Shown here piece after piece: positions 11,037-22,079 of a stretch of 27,729 nucleotides of DNA. This DNA comes from Monosiga brevicollis MX1. Taxonomy: Eukaryota > Opisthokonta > Choanoflagellata > Craspedida > Salpingoecidae. Made by a program: the position numbers and the translations under genes. The stretch covers positions 160,831 through 188,559 of the forward strand of contig NW_001865045.1 in NCBI RefSeq assembly GCF_000002865.3. Direction: 5' to 3'. The notes under the pieces were generated by a model. The model was not told where the DNA came from, did no database searches, and saw only the letters and a list, made by a program, of their open reading frames with translations. Positions within the stretch are counted from its first letter, which is position 1. Every line of letters starts with the position of its first letter.

Positions 11037-11770
11037 GCACACCTCTGTTTCTGGATGTGCATGAAAGCGTGTTATTCCAACTCCGGGGCGCTAGCTTTAT
11101 GGCAATGGCGCGGTCGGTTCCTGAGACTCGCGAGATTAAACACCACGGCTGTTGTTTGAGGCGCAACCTGGGCTTTCCCATGCTCATTGCGTTATAGGTG
11201 TTCCGCCGATATTAATTTTTTCTTCTTCTTGTGGCACTTGCTGTAATGAGCTTGCTTCGGCTGTCACTCACTTTCAACGTGATTGCGTGCCTTGCCTGCA
11301 GTGTCGTCGATGCTTGCCGTGGCGTTTTGAACAAGTTCATCCCCGATGTTTACCTGTACACTGATCATTATTCCGGTGCCGAGGCTGGCAAGTCCCCTGG
11401 CTATGGCATTTCTCTTGTTGCGGAAACGTCGGACAAGTGCAACCTGTCAATGGAGTTGGCCGCGGACAAGGGCCAACTCCCCGAAGATCTCGGCACCCAG
11501 GCAGCTCATCTGCTATTTGAGGAGATTGCCCGCGGCGGGTGCTTTGACACCTTTTCTCAGACCATTGTCTTTACGCTGATGGCGCTGGGTCCAGAAGACG
11601 TGTCCAAGGTCAGAGTGGGCAAACTCTCGCCTTTCTCCATTCAACTGCTGCGGGATCTTCGATCCTTTTTCCAGCTGACTTTCAAGCTCAAGCCCGAGGC
11701 GGCAACAAAGACGCTCCTCGTCAGCGGCATGGGTGTTGGTTACACCAACATCCACAAAAAGCTGCAGTAA
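9981..11770 (+). CDS. RCL1: RNA 3'-terminal phosphate cyclase-like protein RCL1
   Basis: Five exons, 9981-10140, 10254-10325, 10426-10745, 10840-10931 and 11302-11770, give 370 residues, the usual RCL1 length. The protein begins with the TLTFEGTSSFRQRIVFSVLS strand-helix, then has RLIDTITNGTHISINETGT, RPGTITNG, a Gly-rich RRGLRPNGGGEIMF loop, TTRVAPSTGHR and a C-terminal GMGVGYTNIHKKLQ, all family signatures. RCL1 is related to RNA cyclases but is considered inactive as a cyclase. It is a nucleolar factor that works with BMS1 in the small-subunit processome, in early 18S pre-rRNA cleavage. The fourth intron is the largest (370 bases) and contains a (GTT)16 repeat. The gene is divergent from the GT8 gene; WDR75, another processome gene, lies 5.5 kb downstream. 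Confidence 0.95.
10989..11037. repeat. (GTT)16 microsatellite in RCL1 intron 4
   Basis: An uninterrupted GTT triplet repeat within the 370-base fourth intron of RCL1. It is not translated; open frames through it give poly-V, poly-C or poly-Q and are spurious. Confidence 0.95.
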
Positions 11771-12406
11771 AACACAAAAAAAAAAGAGTGCGGGGTGCTG
11801 TGCGCCCGTTCCGACCGTGCGACAAAAAGTCGCCTTTTGCGTTTCTCCCCTCTTTTTGCGTGGGTTTTGAATCGTGTATCATATTCCTCCGACATTCTCT
11901 GAGAGACTTGTGCGGCGATTTGGGTTTCATCTGCGATGACCTAGTCGTTTCTTTCTTTTTTTTTTTTTTTTTTTTTTTTCCTTTGCATGCAAAAGAAACA
12001 AAGCTGAGCTTTGGAATTTGGTGTTTGTTGCTGCACCAAATAAAATCGATTTACAACTGCATGCCTTCCCACATTCGATTCGGTCTTTTTCCCAAGCGAT
12101 TCGATCTGCTAGTCCATCTCGGACCAATGGCACAGCACGAAGCTGGCGCCGACGATGCACCAAACCAAGGAACCACGCACTGTTGTTGTGCATGTGACGT
12201 CAAAAGACGTGGCAATGGTTACCACGTGTCATGGCTCCGTCGACCTTTTTATAATGTGACACATATCACACTTTTACCAACCCTTCTACATCCTTCCACG
12301 CAGCAACAACAACACACACGTCAACGACGGTTCAGCAGTGGGCGACGTTCATCATTTTTTTTTCTTCCTTGTGTTTGTCAGTGAACTTTTATTGGCTACC
12401 GCTATC
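11771..12406 (+). promoter_or_regulatory. RCL1 3' region and ascorbate peroxidase promoter
   Basis: The left part is RCL1 3' flank, with a 24-base T run (11956-11979) and an AATAAA at 12039-12044. The right part contains a perfect palindromic CRE-type site TGACGTCA (12195-12202), a G-box CACGTG (12223-12228) and a TATAA (12250-12254) about 155 bases before the peroxidase ATG. Motif function is inferred from sequence only. A possible 5' UTR intron acceptor (TTTGTCAG near 12380) precedes the start codon. Confidence 0.5.
12039..12044 (+). terminator. poly(A) signal of RCL1
   Basis: AATAAA about 270 bases after the RCL1 stop and about 60 bases after the T run at 11956-11979. Confidence 0.5.
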
Positions 12407-13273
12407 ATGCCTGTTTCCGCTGAACGTCGCGCTGAGCTGCGCCAGGCTCTGACCAAGCTGTACGACGAGGTGCCCTGCAACCCCATCATGGTACGAATGA
12501 ATTTCGCGCATCCGCTTGGCCTTGGCCTTTGCCTGCAAGATGTCAGGCAGCCACTCATCACTGCTCCTGGTCTTTTGGGATGTCAATGCACGTAGGTGCG
12601 TCTGGGCTGGCACGACGCTGGCACCTACGACGCCGAGTCCAAGACTGGTGGCGCCAACGCTAGCATCCGCTTCGACCCCGAGGTCACGCACGGCGCCAAC
12701 GCTGGTCTGAAGTGGGCCATTGAAAAGCTGCAGCCCATCAAGGACCAGTTCCCCGACATCTCCTACGCGGACCTTTACCAGTATGCTTCCATCACGGCCA
12801 TTGCCCATGCTGGTGGCCCCAAGATTCCCTTCCGTTTCGGCCGCCCCGATGCCAAGGACGAGGACTGCACTCCCGACGGCCGTCTCCCCGACGCCAACAA
12901 GGGCGCCAGCCACCTTCGTGGTGATGTTTTCCACCGCATGGGCCTGACGGACAAGGACATTGTGGCGCTCTCTGGTGCCCATGCCTTGGGCCGTGGTCAT
13001 AAGGACCGCTCTGGCTTTGAGGGCCCCTGGACCTCGGAGCCCCTCAAGTTTGACAACGAGTACTTCTCCAACGTCCTCGCTCCCAAGGACGACCTGCTCT
13101 GCCTCCCCTCGGACAAGGCCCTTGCTTCGGACCCCGAGTTCCGTCCCTTTGTCGAGAAGTACGCCACGGACAAGGATGCCTTCTTTGCCGACTACGCCGT
13201 CTCACACCAGAAGCTCAGCGAGCTCGGTGTCAAGTGGACCGACAGCGCCGATGCCGAGGCCACCACCGACTAA
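12407..13273 (+). CDS. APX: class I haem peroxidase, ascorbate peroxidase type
   Basis: Two exons, 12407-12490 and 12596-13273, give 253 residues, the size of cytosolic plant ascorbate peroxidase. The distal haem pocket [12 protein letters not shown] supplies Arg30, Trp33 and His34. [14 protein letters not shown] follows. The proximal pocket [20 protein letters not shown] supplies His157 and Arg166, which corresponds to the ascorbate-binding arginine of APX. The PWT and PLKFDNEYF signatures come next. The enzyme should reduce H2O2 using ascorbate. There is no signal peptide, transit peptide or membrane anchor, so a cytosolic location is likely. The only intron is 105 bases. Codons are strongly C/G-ending, more so than in neighbours, suggesting high expression. 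Cytochrome c peroxidase is the alternative, but the HKDRSGFEG motif and short N-terminus favour APX. Confidence 0.93.
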
Positions 13274-13780
13274 ACCCTTGCTTGTTCTCTGCCTTCCTTC
13301 GTTGCGAAGGTGCCCAGGCTCTTGTGTCATTGATTAGCGTGAACCGCGTTTTCACAATGTCCTTTCCCCTGATTTTGTTAGTCTTTTATGCTCCTGGCTA
13401 CTGAATCTTCTTGACTGGCGCGCTGCCGGCGTAATAATTGATGCCTTCTCGACACGTTTTTGCTTGCTTGCATTCACTCGCTGTCTTTTCTCACGGCCCG
13501 TGTGCGCTCGCAACCGCGGGTCACCCTGTAACAAGGATGCCACCATGCCCTACGCTCTGCCACAAAGGCAAACTAAAACCCAAGCTTTTCAGCTGTTGAT
13601 GATAAAATTTTCTGCTACAAACTGCTATACACGTCCTTAATGAAACCGAAAAGGACAGAACGCAAGGCTCTACACATTATGGTCCAAGACCACAGGGTCA
13701 ATCACAAACAAAGGGGAAGAAGGCATACTGCAATCTACTGCTGGTTCAACAAGCTGGCTGGGCAAACGTACGGGAAGCAC
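13274..13780. other. tail-to-tail spacer between APX and the DEP-domain gene
   Basis: A 507-base spacer holding two opposing 3' UTRs. I saw no canonical AATAAA on either strand, no repeat and no credible coding exon. Confidence 0.5.
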
Positions 13781-16692
13781 TCAGCAGGTGAAGACAGACA
13801 CGGCAATCCCAGTGAGCTGAAGCAGGAAGTGGTGAGTCGCATCATTGACAGTGGGCTGAAACGGGCACAGGGCTGGAAAAGACTGCTGAGCCACAAAGTC
13901 CAACTACAAGCAAAAGTCCATGGTTCAGATGAGCGAGGGGGCAGCGCGCCCACTGGCAGCGGGCTCACACTTGGACCCGCGACCATGTTCCTGCAACTTA
14001 CCACGCGAGTCGATGGTTTGTTGCAGTATTGATCGACATCCTGTCGCCCAAAGCAAAGGCCACCCAGTGAATGTGCGTTGCGGGCGCGCATCCTGTGTGG
14101 CCCAAGCTGTCTGGGTCTGGCGTAAAACATACCTTCCAGGCTTGCAAGTGAACAGCTGTGATGAGAATGGAAGCCACAATCTGTTGCTGCCGCGCCGATT
14201 CAAAGTGCCGCTGAGCCTGCAGAAAACACATGCGATCATCGTCAGGCTTCTTTTCGGTGCAAGGGCTTGAAAAAAGAAAACACTGAATCTCAGCTGGTCA
14301 GCTGCTGGATCAGCAACTGACCAGAAGTGGCACCATGTGCATGGTGGCTGAATCTAGTTGGTCAAATGGCTTGATGCGTCCATACTCGACCCAAACGCTG
14401 AGGTGGCGGAGTAGGTCGCATAGCAGCTGCCGAGATCTACAGCAGTTTGCAGACACACGCAAGCGTGACATTTTGCTATCGCACCGGCCGTGCGTGCGCA
14501 CGCATCAAGCGGCCGACCATGGCTCAACGAGGTCACCTACGGCGAGTCCAGAATCGCCAATGCCTCCATAACCAAGAGTTGTTTGTCCCCCTGGTCCAGA
14601 TGAAGGCCGATATGGTACCACACGTCCAACACGCCGTCGGGCAGGATGGCACGTGGAAACCGACTTAGCGCCATGCTGACACACGAAAGCGCATCTGCCA
14701 TCCCATTGATGACGCACAACTTTGTTCTACAATTGGGCCAAGCATGTCAACGGTTCGAATACAAGTGAATGAGTCGAACATCGTGCAGCAACCTTGCTAA
14801 CCCTTTGATCTTTGCTCTGATCGACTTGGCTGACGAACGTGGAGGCAGCCAAGGAAATGCTAGCAGTCGGGTATGCTCCTGTCATGAAATCGGAGATATG
14901 GCGCATCAGCCGAGGCACCCAAGTGTGGATCTGTTCCACTCCTGGGCCAGCGAGTGCTTGACCTGTTGTAGGTGGCGACAACGTGCCAAAATGCAAGGTC
15001 AATGGGCTCGGAGAAAGGATGGATGTAGAGTCAACCAATGTGCTACTCGGCAAACGAACCAAAGGAGGTATTGCGCAGTGACCGGGCACGAAGCCCCGAG
15101 CATTGGAGCTGACGGCCCACGGCTTGAATCTCCTCCAAGCTGACGCTGGTCTCGTGCATGATGGCTTGCAGTGCACGATCCTTGGTAATGTAGTTATAAA
15201 GCTGCTCGAACGATAAGCCACCATGAACAAGAGGATGATCAAGGAGGGCCAGAAACAAGCACGCCCTCAAAGTCATACCTGTAACTTGCGCTTGTTGCGA
15301 GCCGCTTGGTCGTCCATCTTCTGACTGGTGCCTGTGTTGAATGCACAATATGTTGTGAGGCATGAGTTGAGAAACTGCCAAAGCGAGGAGCTGCAAGCAA
15401 GGCAGCTGGGAAGACTCTGAGGAGGCACGGCGAGAGCTTGTACCTGCGCCAAGTGCACACGCGACGGGCTCGGGAATGAGTTGAGCTGGTGGTGGACGCA
15501 CGGCTCGCGGAGCCAACGAGGCACGGTTGGCAAGAGTGCGAGTGCGACGGCGACGCTGGGTGGCCTCTGAATGGCGTCGACCGGTGCTGCGGGCGTCTGA
15601 TCGATGCGAGGAAGCAGCGCAAGCCACGACCGATGGGGTGGTGACCGGTCCGGCAGCACTTAGAGGACCGGCCATCGGCACGTCCAAACCTTGTCCAAAT
15701 GCAGGAATAGGAGAGTGATTCAAATTGAGGCGGGGCCTTGTTCCTGAGAACAGTGGTGTGGGACCAGTCTCCGATGCATTAGCACCGCTTCTCGGGGTTG
15801 CGGCAACTGATTTGCTAGCAGAAAAGTCAAAGGCCTTGGGCAAGCTGGGCAGCCCGAGGGAGATGTTAAATGCTGGGAGAAGCTTGGACCAGGTGCTCGG
15901 GACCTGGTCTTCATCCCCAAATTCAGCGACGGGGGCTGGTGTCATGGGCTCGTCTTGACACGGCTGGACAGCCTTCACGCTGGCCGGTGCAACGTCAGCG
16001 CTGGAGACCTTGCTGTGTTTAGCGACGCTGCTGGGCGCCTCTGGAAGTGTGGCGTTCTCCTCGCGAGCGTCCTGGACCAAGTCAGCCTCGGCAGCATGAC
16101 GCTTTCCGCGCCGCCGGTGCCGAGAGAGCAGTCTGCTAGCGGTGGGACCATCCTCAGCGTCAGGCTGATTTGAGGTCTGTTTCGACGCCAGGGCGTCACG
16201 CACCATGCCAACGGCACGCTCCCCGAAATAATATCGGTTCCCGCTATCGCGCAGCGCTTTCACACTGGATTTTGCGCTGACAAAGAAGCCGTCGGCCAGA
16301 AGCTTGGTGCAGATCTTGAGCGCGCCCTCGCGTGTGGCGTCGCGGAACCGGGCTTCCTCTTGCTCATGGCACAGGGTTAAGCAGGTGGAGATGATGTCCT
16401 TACCCGTGAGGTAGGCCTTGCGGCACCGATCTACGGAGGTGTTGGCGCGCTTGCGTTGCAGCATGCGTGCCTGTAGCTGCTCCCAGAAGACGAGACCCTT
16501 AAACTGCGTCCGATCATAGGTTGTTGGCCCCGTGTGAACATTTCCAGCCTGACTGGTCGGGATGTTCTCGTTTGTGGCAACAACTGATGGGGCGGCAGCT
16601 GGCTTCTGCTTGGCTCCAGCAGAAGGATTGTGTGTGCCAAAAGTATTGCTCCAAAAGCTTGATACCATGCTACTCAGACTGGAGGCTGCCAT
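13781..16692 (-). CDS. DEP-domain protein, DEPDC7-like
   Basis: Eight exons, phases consistent, 691 residues: 16692-15444, 15331-15279, 15201-15060, 14962-14839, 14726-14541, 14436-14322, 14216-14133, 13903-13781. The DEP domain covers about residues 64-158: FKGLVFWEQLQARML, then DRCRKAYLTGKDII, LKICTKLLADGFFV and the closing RYYFG. A low-complexity S/A/P/R-rich linker (about 160-410) follows. The C-terminal part is helical; LLVMEALAILDSPSRQLLCD and the following LLRHLSVWV resemble the DEPDC7 segment around its LLKLLD / RRLLYFM helices. DEP domains bind membranes or GPCR and Rho-pathway partners; the role here is unknown. The reading frame also stays open through the first two introns, so unspliced forms would be translatable. 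Exons 4-5 use a GTTCGT donor and are the least certain junction. Confidence 0.75.
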
Positions 16693-16879
16693 CTTGCTCC
16701 GTGTCCTTCCGTGCCACCTGCACGGCAAACACCCAAAGCGTTTGAGACGAGAAATACACGATCCCTCTTGACACAAAGTTGATGATTTTGAATTTCCCCG
16801 GGAAATTCATAAAAGTCCAACAAAATTTACACTTTGAACCAGACTGACTCTTTCATGCACCACATGGCACAAGAGGAGG

Positions 16880-17128
<249 letters not shown>

Positions 17129-17191
17129 CAGACAGTCAGTCACACGCGCTGCGCTCGAGAGACAAGAGAGCGAGGCCGGGAGCGGTACTCG

Positions 17192-17194
<3 letters not shown>

Positions 17195-17228
<34 letters not shown>
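17195..17228. repeat. (CA)n microsatellite
   Basis: Seventeen CA units ending nine bases before the WDR75 start codon, so the tract must lie in the 5' UTR or core promoter. Confidence 0.95.
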
Positions 17229-17232
<4 letters not shown>

Positions 17233-17236
17233 CGAG

Positions 17237-20200
17237 ATGGCGACGGCCATGGAGACGAGCAGTCATGATGTGGAGCTGCTGCCTTTGGGTGGTGGGCGCA
17301 TTGGTACCGTTGCGCCCCTGTTTACACCCGACAGCAAGTGAGTGGTCTGCCCTTTATGCATGCACGTTGCAGCGTACACGTGGACTTGGCGTCTATGTGT
17401 GCGTGTGTGTTTGTGCGGTCACACCAATGCTTGTTCGTTCACCCGGCACCCCGTTTGCCTTTGCTCGCTGCTGCTCCTCAACTCCCAAAGGTTTGTGATC
17501 ACGGCCGTGGGGCAGTTCATCAAGGTGTACAACCTGCGCAGCCAGCGCTGTGTCCGCCTGCTTGAAGGGCACCAACAGCCTGTCACAGACCTAGCCATCA
17601 ACCCGCTGAACCAGCTGCAGGTTCGAATTGGCCCTGTCGCCAGGTGGCCATTGTTCTGGCGAATGGCGCATCGCGGTGCTCATCGCTGTTGTTTCGTTAC
17701 CCTCACATAGCTCATCTCTACCAGTAAAGATGGCTCGATTCGGGTCTGGGACTATCAGGATGCTGTCTGCCTCAAGACGGCTCAGGGCCAGACCGCTATC
17801 ACTCAGCTGCTAGGGTTTGCCGACGAAAACACCATTCTAGTTGCCCTGAAACAGCGTATGTCGCGTCCTGCGTGACTCTTCCTCATTCACTCCCTTGCCG
17901 CCAAGCTTGCTGCTTTTTCCATTGAGACCCCTCAAAACGTCTGACTTGCGACCTGACGTGCGTTTTTGCCTGCTCACCTGCGCCCGGCCTTACAGAGACG
18001 GCGCTCGTGGTCAAGCAAGTGTCCATGTCGGCTCTGCAAGATACCGACATTGATGGTACGTTGCCAATCGGTCTTGCCTGTGTGCCTGGCTCTGGCGTAC
18101 CGTGTTGATCCATCGCTCCGGATATGCTGCCCGGGGCCCCACGAGCTCACTTGTGGATGTTTCTCTGTGCGCCCTGGCAACGCAGCGCTGGAGCCATGCT
18201 GGTCCTGCGAGCAGGCCCGCACCATCGCCTGGCACGCCAACGCCAACTGCCTCATTGCGGTTCGCGACAAGCAGATTGTGGTCACCCATTTGACGGCCAA
18301 GTGGACGACCGAGCTACCGTGCGAGCAGCAGATGACCACGCTTGCTTGCCATCCGCTCAAGCCTGTCTTCGCTTCTGGCGATGTTCGTGGTGCTGTCACC
18401 ATCTGGTACGCCACTCTCCTCGCCAGTTTATGGTTGTGTTACCGGCTGACCCCCTGCACCTGTGGCTCTTACCCTTTGCTGCGTGCTTAAACTCATCCGC
18501 CGTGCCTGCTTCAAATCTCATCTCTCAGGCTGGACGCGCTGAGTCCGGTCAATGCTGGTAACCGTTTGACTACCACATTGCATTGGCACTCGCACGAGGT
18601 TACAACTCTGGCCTACAATCGCCAAGGCGATTACCTTCTCTCGGGTGGCCATGAGTCTGTCTTGGTCATCTGGCAAACCTCCACACGCACGCCCCGCTTT
18701 TTGCCCCGCCTTGGTACGTGCATGGCTCAGCTGTGGGCCTGAGACTAGATCAAAGGGAATGCAAAACGCAGCACGCAATGAGCTGATACTCATCTTGAAT
18801 CGGAAAACGCTTTGTCACCTCAGGTGGAACACTTCTCAAGCTGGCTGTGTCACGCAACGACACCCTGTACGGTGTGTCCGACGATAACAACAACATCAAG
18901 ATTCTCGACGCCAGTACCCTGGACCCCGTTTGCGTCATCCGCGGCCTACAATCCGGTTCGTAAACAGACAAACGGTTTTGGCCAATGCGACCTGTCCTGT
19001 TTTGCTTGCCGACCAAGCACCAGTCGGCAACAAGTGTGTGATGTGACGTGCCCCTGCCCTTACTCATCCTGAGACTGCGGCATGGCTCGATTCTACAGAG
19101 GGTGCCCAGGCCCACCGTCGCCTGTATCCTGGTGGCCTGCAGTTGGACCCGCGCTCACAGCAGGTCGTGCTCAATGGCAACAGCACGCACCTGCAGTTTT
19201 ACGACCCCAAAAGTGATGAGTTCATCTCCTCAGTGCCTGTAGGTCTTTGCCTCAATGTAACAGCACCCCCGCCCCTCTCCTCAGCACTGCATGCGGAAAC
19301 TTATGCACCTGTCCGTGCATTGACTCCTAGATCATCCAACGCAATCGCGTGCGTCGCTTCCGAGGCCGTCTAGGCCAGCACTCTTCTGTACAATTGCCTC
19401 AAGGCAGCTATGTGTCCCTGTTTGCCTTTGCCCATGTACGTGCCGGCGCTTTGGTGCAGCTGCTCTTGTTCTACTGAAGGTGTCTGCTTTTGCAGCCCAG
19501 CGCCACATGAACTTACAACTCCACAATGGTCGCGCATAGGATGGCCTCACCATGGTCACGGTTGAGGAGCGCCGGGACGTGCGCTTTGGCAACGATGTCC
19601 GCCTCAAGTTTTGGCAGTATCGACCTGATCTCAAATCTTTTATGATGACCACGCTCGTTGACCCACCTCACAGCCAACACGTAAACGCCATCGCGTCCGA
19701 TCCCTCTCAAGCGCGCTTTGCCACTGCTTCGGATGACGGTACCTTGAAGCTGTGGTCTCTTGGTACGTTGCTCTGCGGCTTTGGGCTGGGCTCATGTTGG
19801 CGTTGTACTTTGCAAGGCCGATCATGTTGTGCACATGCTCCTCTTTTTTTTTTTTTCTTTTTTTTTTTTTCCACCTCCCCTCGTCATCTAAGCTATATCG
19901 GTTTTTTTTTTTTCACTTTCATTTTTTTGTGTTGTTTTCAGATGCGACTGAAGATGCGCACCGTTGGGCTTGCCAGGCGTGCTTGTCATACAAGGACTTG
20001 CCGTTTACTGCTTGTGCTTTCTCATCTGATGGCTCTATCCTGGCGGCCGGCACCTCATCTGGTACCATCGTGCTCTTTGATACGTTCTCACTGGCCGTGC
20101 TGCGCGTGGTTCTTGTTACCAACAAGCAGGTCAGTGCTACATATCACGTGAGGCTTCTGCTTGAGTCAGACGCAGTCTATCATGCCATCAACTCCACCGC

Positions 20201-21571
20201 TTACGCCTGATTCTTTGACCTGCTCCCTTGCATGATGGCCTCTGCTTTTGCAGCCGATCAAAACCGTGGGGTTTCTCAGTGGCACTTCTTCCTTTGTCGG
20301 CTCCACGGGTCGGCGGGTCGTGGTGGTGGATCTGCTCACTGGCGAGACAACGGCTGCGTTTGACGGCGAAGTGACTTTTCTGGCCGTGCATCCGACCGCT
20401 GCCAAGTGGGTTGTTCTCTCTGCACCCGGGAAGAGCAAGAACAAAAATAAGAATAAGAACAAGAAGAACAAGAATGGTCAACCAGGGCAAAATGGCACCA
20501 TGGATGTCGACGTTGAGGCGCCAACCAAGCGCGTTGCCATGCTTCGGGCCTTTGACTTGGCCGATCTTGAGCACCCGATGTGCTTGCAGCTGGCAGATCT
20601 CAACCCGATTGCTCTTGGCTACCTGCCCGGCGACGACGCGGAAGACTGCCGCCCGCTTGTGCTCGACTCGGAACTGCATTTGCATGTAGTTGTCCCCACG
20701 GCCGCTGGTCCTGCTGCCACGCGTGGCGTCGCCATGGTGTGTCGATGCTGCTCGTTGTTATTTTCTTCTGTTTTTTTTTTTGTGTTTGTCATGTTTGTGT
20801 TTGTGTGCTCTATTGCTATTGGTTCGATCATGAGTTTGCTGATCAGGGCCTTATGCCTCGGCTCACTTCAATCGCCTCGTGTAGGAATCAGTCATGTATG
20901 GCGGCACGACTGACGTTCATCAAGGCTCCTCCCTGCTGTATCGGCGCGTCTTTGGTTTGTCCACGACTACAGACGACGAGGAACGCAAAGCGCGAGTCTT
21001 GGTGAACCCAAGCGGTATCACCCAGGGTCCTTGGGCCACCATCATGGATCACCCTGCCCATACGCTTCCAGCCATGGACTTGCTCGTCGATGACTTCTTG
21101 ACCCGCATGATGACCATGGCTCTCGGTCCACGCCAATCGGTCGGCGCACGTCCTGCAGCGACCGAGGAAAGTTTGGCTGCCAATCCCTCAGTCTCGGAGG
21201 CCATGGACGAAGAGGCGGATGACAGTGAAGCCAATCATGGAGGCGACTTCAAGGCCCGTCCTGCCATGACCGATGTGCAGCCTCGCCGGGCTTTTAGCCG
21301 GCCCCCGCGCACTGCACAGCTGAGCGCTGATGACTTTGCTTTTCTGAGCTCGGAAGATGCTCCCATGGTCGTGTTGGAGGACTCGACAATCAATCCCATG
21401 AATGGCAACAGCCCAGCCACGCCGCAGACGGCGCCCGCCACGACGACGCCCAAGAGCAGCAAGCGCAAGAGCAAGAACAAGTCACCCAAGAACACATCAT
21501 CTGCAGCTGCTACCCCAGATTCGCGCCGCAGCGCCACGCCCCGCAAACGCCCTGGCTCGGCGCGCAAGTAA
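17237..21571 (+). CDS. WDR75: WD-repeat ribosome-biogenesis protein WDR75/UTP17
   Basis: Thirteen exons, phases consistent, 932 residues: 17237-17337, 17491-17620, 17711-17855, 17996-18055, 18186-18405, 18529-18713, 18824-18955, 19099-19238, 19331-19435, 19540-19762, 19942-20129, 20254-20736, 20885-21571. Several WD-type blades end in SIRVWDY, GAVTIW, ESVLVIWQ, GTLKLWSL and similar. The segment LLSGGHESVLVIWQ followed by FLPRLG is characteristic of WDR75 (yeast Utp17/Nan1). This protein belongs to the t-UTP/UTP-A complex, which couples rDNA transcription with pre-rRNA processing in the nucleolus. One loop holds a KNKN-type lysine/asparagine run (20431-20475). The C-terminus is acidic, then S/T/P/K/R-rich and ends in a basic PRKRPGSARK tail, fitting a nucleolar protein. 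It is about 100 residues longer than the human protein. Confidence 0.9.
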
Positions 21572-22079
21572 AATTCAACTTTGCGCCTGTTCCTGCGAAA
21601 GGGGAGCCAATTGACAAATCCGTAAATTCTATTGGCCTCGAGTCACAATCTGGGTTTATCCTTGTTCCTTGGCGGTCGTGCTTCAAAGCCATCAAGAGCC
21701 GGAACGAAAGCCGGGACGCATCGCGCGGCACAGAGGATCAAGCCAGTTCAAACGCAACCGCCAGTCCCCATGCAACAAAGCAACGCACACATCACAAAGC
21801 AACGCACACACCACAACAGAAGAAAAAAAGTAAAAAGAAAAAAAGCAAAACACAAAACAAGAAATTTCTTCGTCTTGATTTTTTTTTTTCTTTTTGTTTT
21901 GAAACACACACGGAGCGGCAGCGTGTTTTGGGGGCATTTTTATGCTCTGAGGATCTCTCGCCGCAGCCAGCCACACCCCATCTCCGCGACCATTCAAAGT
22001 GCCCCGGGCCTTTTGATGCTCGGCTCTTGTCAGTGGCGCCTGTTTGTGGTGCAGTAGTTACAATCGATGCACCGCCGCC
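21572..22079 (+). promoter_or_regulatory. spacer between WDR75 and the LKB1 gene
   Basis: 508 bases between two plus-strand genes, so both the WDR75 3' UTR and the LKB1 promoter lie here. It contains short direct repeats of CAAAGCAACGCACACA type (about 21775-21812), an A-rich block (21820-21865) and a T tract (21879-21888). There is no canonical AATAAA, and no CA microsatellite, unlike the divergent promoters. Confidence 0.4.

Noticed and set aside
11788-12384. 198-codon plus-strand open frame after RCL1
   Set aside because: It crosses a T run, the RCL1 poly(A) signal and the APX promoter motifs, and shows no domain.
12389-13000. 203-codon minus-strand open frame opposite APX
   Set aside because: Shadow of the GC-biased APX coding strand; the plus-strand frame has full peroxidase motifs.
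14000-14110. Extra DEP-gene exon from the CACACAG acceptor to GTAAGT near 14002
   Set aside because: No frame agrees with both neighbours, while direct splicing of 14133 to 13903 is in phase.
15043-16776. Single uninterrupted 577-codon reading of the DEP gene
   Set aside because: Inside it, GTACAA-ACACAG (15443-15332) and GTATGA-GAGCAG (15278-15202) are in-phase introns. Splicing them removes implausible sequence and joins segments that read smoothly. Unspliced forms remain possible.
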